From the NCBI GenBank assembly GCA_023259375.1, contig JAHFQC010000031.1:13977-48273 (forward strand): a stretch of 34,297 nucleotides of DNA. The letters run 5' to 3'. Of this stretch, positions 33,818 to 34,297 are shown piece by piece. Source of the DNA: Alphaproteobacteria bacterium (GTDB lineage: Bacteria; Pseudomonadota; Alphaproteobacteria; Micropepsales; Micropepsaceae). Each line of letters opens with the position of its first letter. Positions within the stretch are counted from its first letter, which is position 1. A program made the position numbers and the translations under genes. The notes beneath the pieces are model-generated. The model did no database searches and was not told the origin of the DNA. It saw nothing but the letters and a program-made list of their open reading frames with translations.

Positions 33818-34010
33818 TTGTCATCCCCGGCCGAGCACGCGTAGCGCAGTGAGAGGAAGGGGACCCAGGTACAGATACCTGCACAATGCCTCAGGCAATG
33901 TGCGTCCGTTGTTGCTGGTTCGTCGACGTCGTCTTGCAGTCTCGACCTGGGTCCCCTTCCCCTCCCAGCCTTAGCGCTTCGCGCGACGGCTGGTCGGCCG
34001 GGGATGACAA
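33818..34010. repeat. 193-bp palindromic, MITE-like element
   Basis: Outer arms of 17 perfect bases, TTGTCATCCCCGGCCGA (33818-33834) and TCGGCCGGGGATGACAA (33994-34010). Inner arms of 16 perfect bases, GGAAGGGGACCCAGGT (33855-33870) and ACCTGGGTCCCCTTCC (33945-33960). A 74-base loop shows no gene. It lies exactly between the Hcp-like stop and the START-gene stop. The outer arm and the GGGACCCAGG motif recall intergenic repeats of alphaproteobacteria (from memory). No flanking target duplication is evident. Confidence 0.75.
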
Positions 34011-34297
34011 TCATTTTGAAGCCAGCACCCGCGCGCGGGATTCGAACGCGCTGGCCATTTGCAGCATCACGGTCTGAAAAGCACGGCCGGCGACGGCGTT
34101 CAGGATCGGGTTCTTGAATTCGAAGGCGATGGCGAACGACACATCGCTCGCGCTTTCGCTTTTCGGCGTGAAGCGCCAACGGTTTTCGAGACGGCGGAAC
34201 GGACCGCCTTGGGTCTTTACGACGTCGATCGTGTGGTTCTCCGGATCGAGCGTGACGCGGCTGACATAGCGTTCCGAGAGACCGGCAAAGCCGACCC
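34011..34297 (-). CDS. COQ10/RatA-like START-domain protein (partial, 5' end outside)
   Basis: The minus-strand frame ends at TGA (34011-34013) and runs off the right edge. The visible 95 residues include VGFAGLSERYVSRVTLDPEN, a basic VKTQGGPFRRLENRW strand and a C-terminal helix SFESRARVLAS-type tail (ASAFESRARVLASK). This matches the coenzyme Q-binding COQ10/RatA START family, which binds ubiquinone or polyketides. The place next to cinA-pgpA-ispDF, with lipA usually beyond it, supports the call. It is convergent with the Hcp-like gene across the palindromic element. Confidence 0.85.
   Translation of the reverse strand, partial: VGFAGLSERYVSRVTLDPENHTIDVVKTQGGPFRRLENRWRFTPKSESASDVSFAIAFEFKNPILNAVAGRAFQTVMLQMASAFESRARVLASK

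Noticed and set aside
1-34297. CRISPR arrays, transposases, integrases, phage genes
   Set aside because: None seen on either strand; the repeats found are palindromic intergenic elements without regularly spaced units.

Overview
The window is GC-rich chromosomal DNA from an alphaproteobacterium. The evidence is gene order rather than one marker: ntrB-ntrC-ntrY-ntrX followed by a class IV aminotransferase, hfq and hflX, and a fused ispDF followed by pgpA, a CinA-family amidase and a COQ10/RatA-like START gene. Both orders are typical of alphaproteobacteria. I cannot name a genus.

Layout. Positions 1-3690 (+) hold the end of a translationally coupled run: a hotdog thioesterase end, a ketosynthase, a hotdog dehydratase, a ketoreductase and a second ketosynthase. 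Facing it at 3790-7312 (-) is a coupled trio of LolA-like carrier, MMPL/RND exporter and DUF3261-type lipoprotein. Together they look like part of an aryl-polyene-type polyketide/fatty-acid locus with its envelope export block turned to the opposite strand; the rest lies left of the window. A PagL-type lipid A deacylase (-) follows, then tRNA-Ser(TGA) (-).

Positions 8545-14636 (+) are housekeeping and envelope genes: RlpA, a DD-carboxypeptidase, tmk, holB, a TatD nuclease, a PhnP-like metallo-hydrolase and a divergent PAP2 protein. Positions 14637-18776 are accessory: a terminator, REP-like repeats, an unrecognised 67-residue gene with its own -10 box and ribosome binding site, an outer-membrane barrel, a MerR/TipAS regulator, a DUF6506-like gene, mazG and a TPR protein.

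Positions 18789-31014 (-) are the regulatory core. In transcription order they are ntrB, ntrC, ntrY, ntrX, then a MocR-type regulator and an aromatic amino acid decarboxylase-like enzyme that look inserted, then the aminotransferase, hfq and hflX. The ntr genes sense and transmit nitrogen and redox status; Hfq and HflX act on RNA and ribosomes. Divergent from ntrB is ispDF-pgpA-cinA (isoprenoid precursors, phosphatidylglycerol, NMN repair). After it come an exported orphan Hcp-like protein, a 193-bp palindromic MITE-like element and the 3' end of the START gene.

No CRISPR array, transposase, integrase or phage gene was seen. The least explained items are the exported orphan Hcp, the 67-residue gene, the MocR/decarboxylase insertion, the perfect dyads over the hfq and ntrB promoters, and the split polyene-type locus with two intact ketosynthases.
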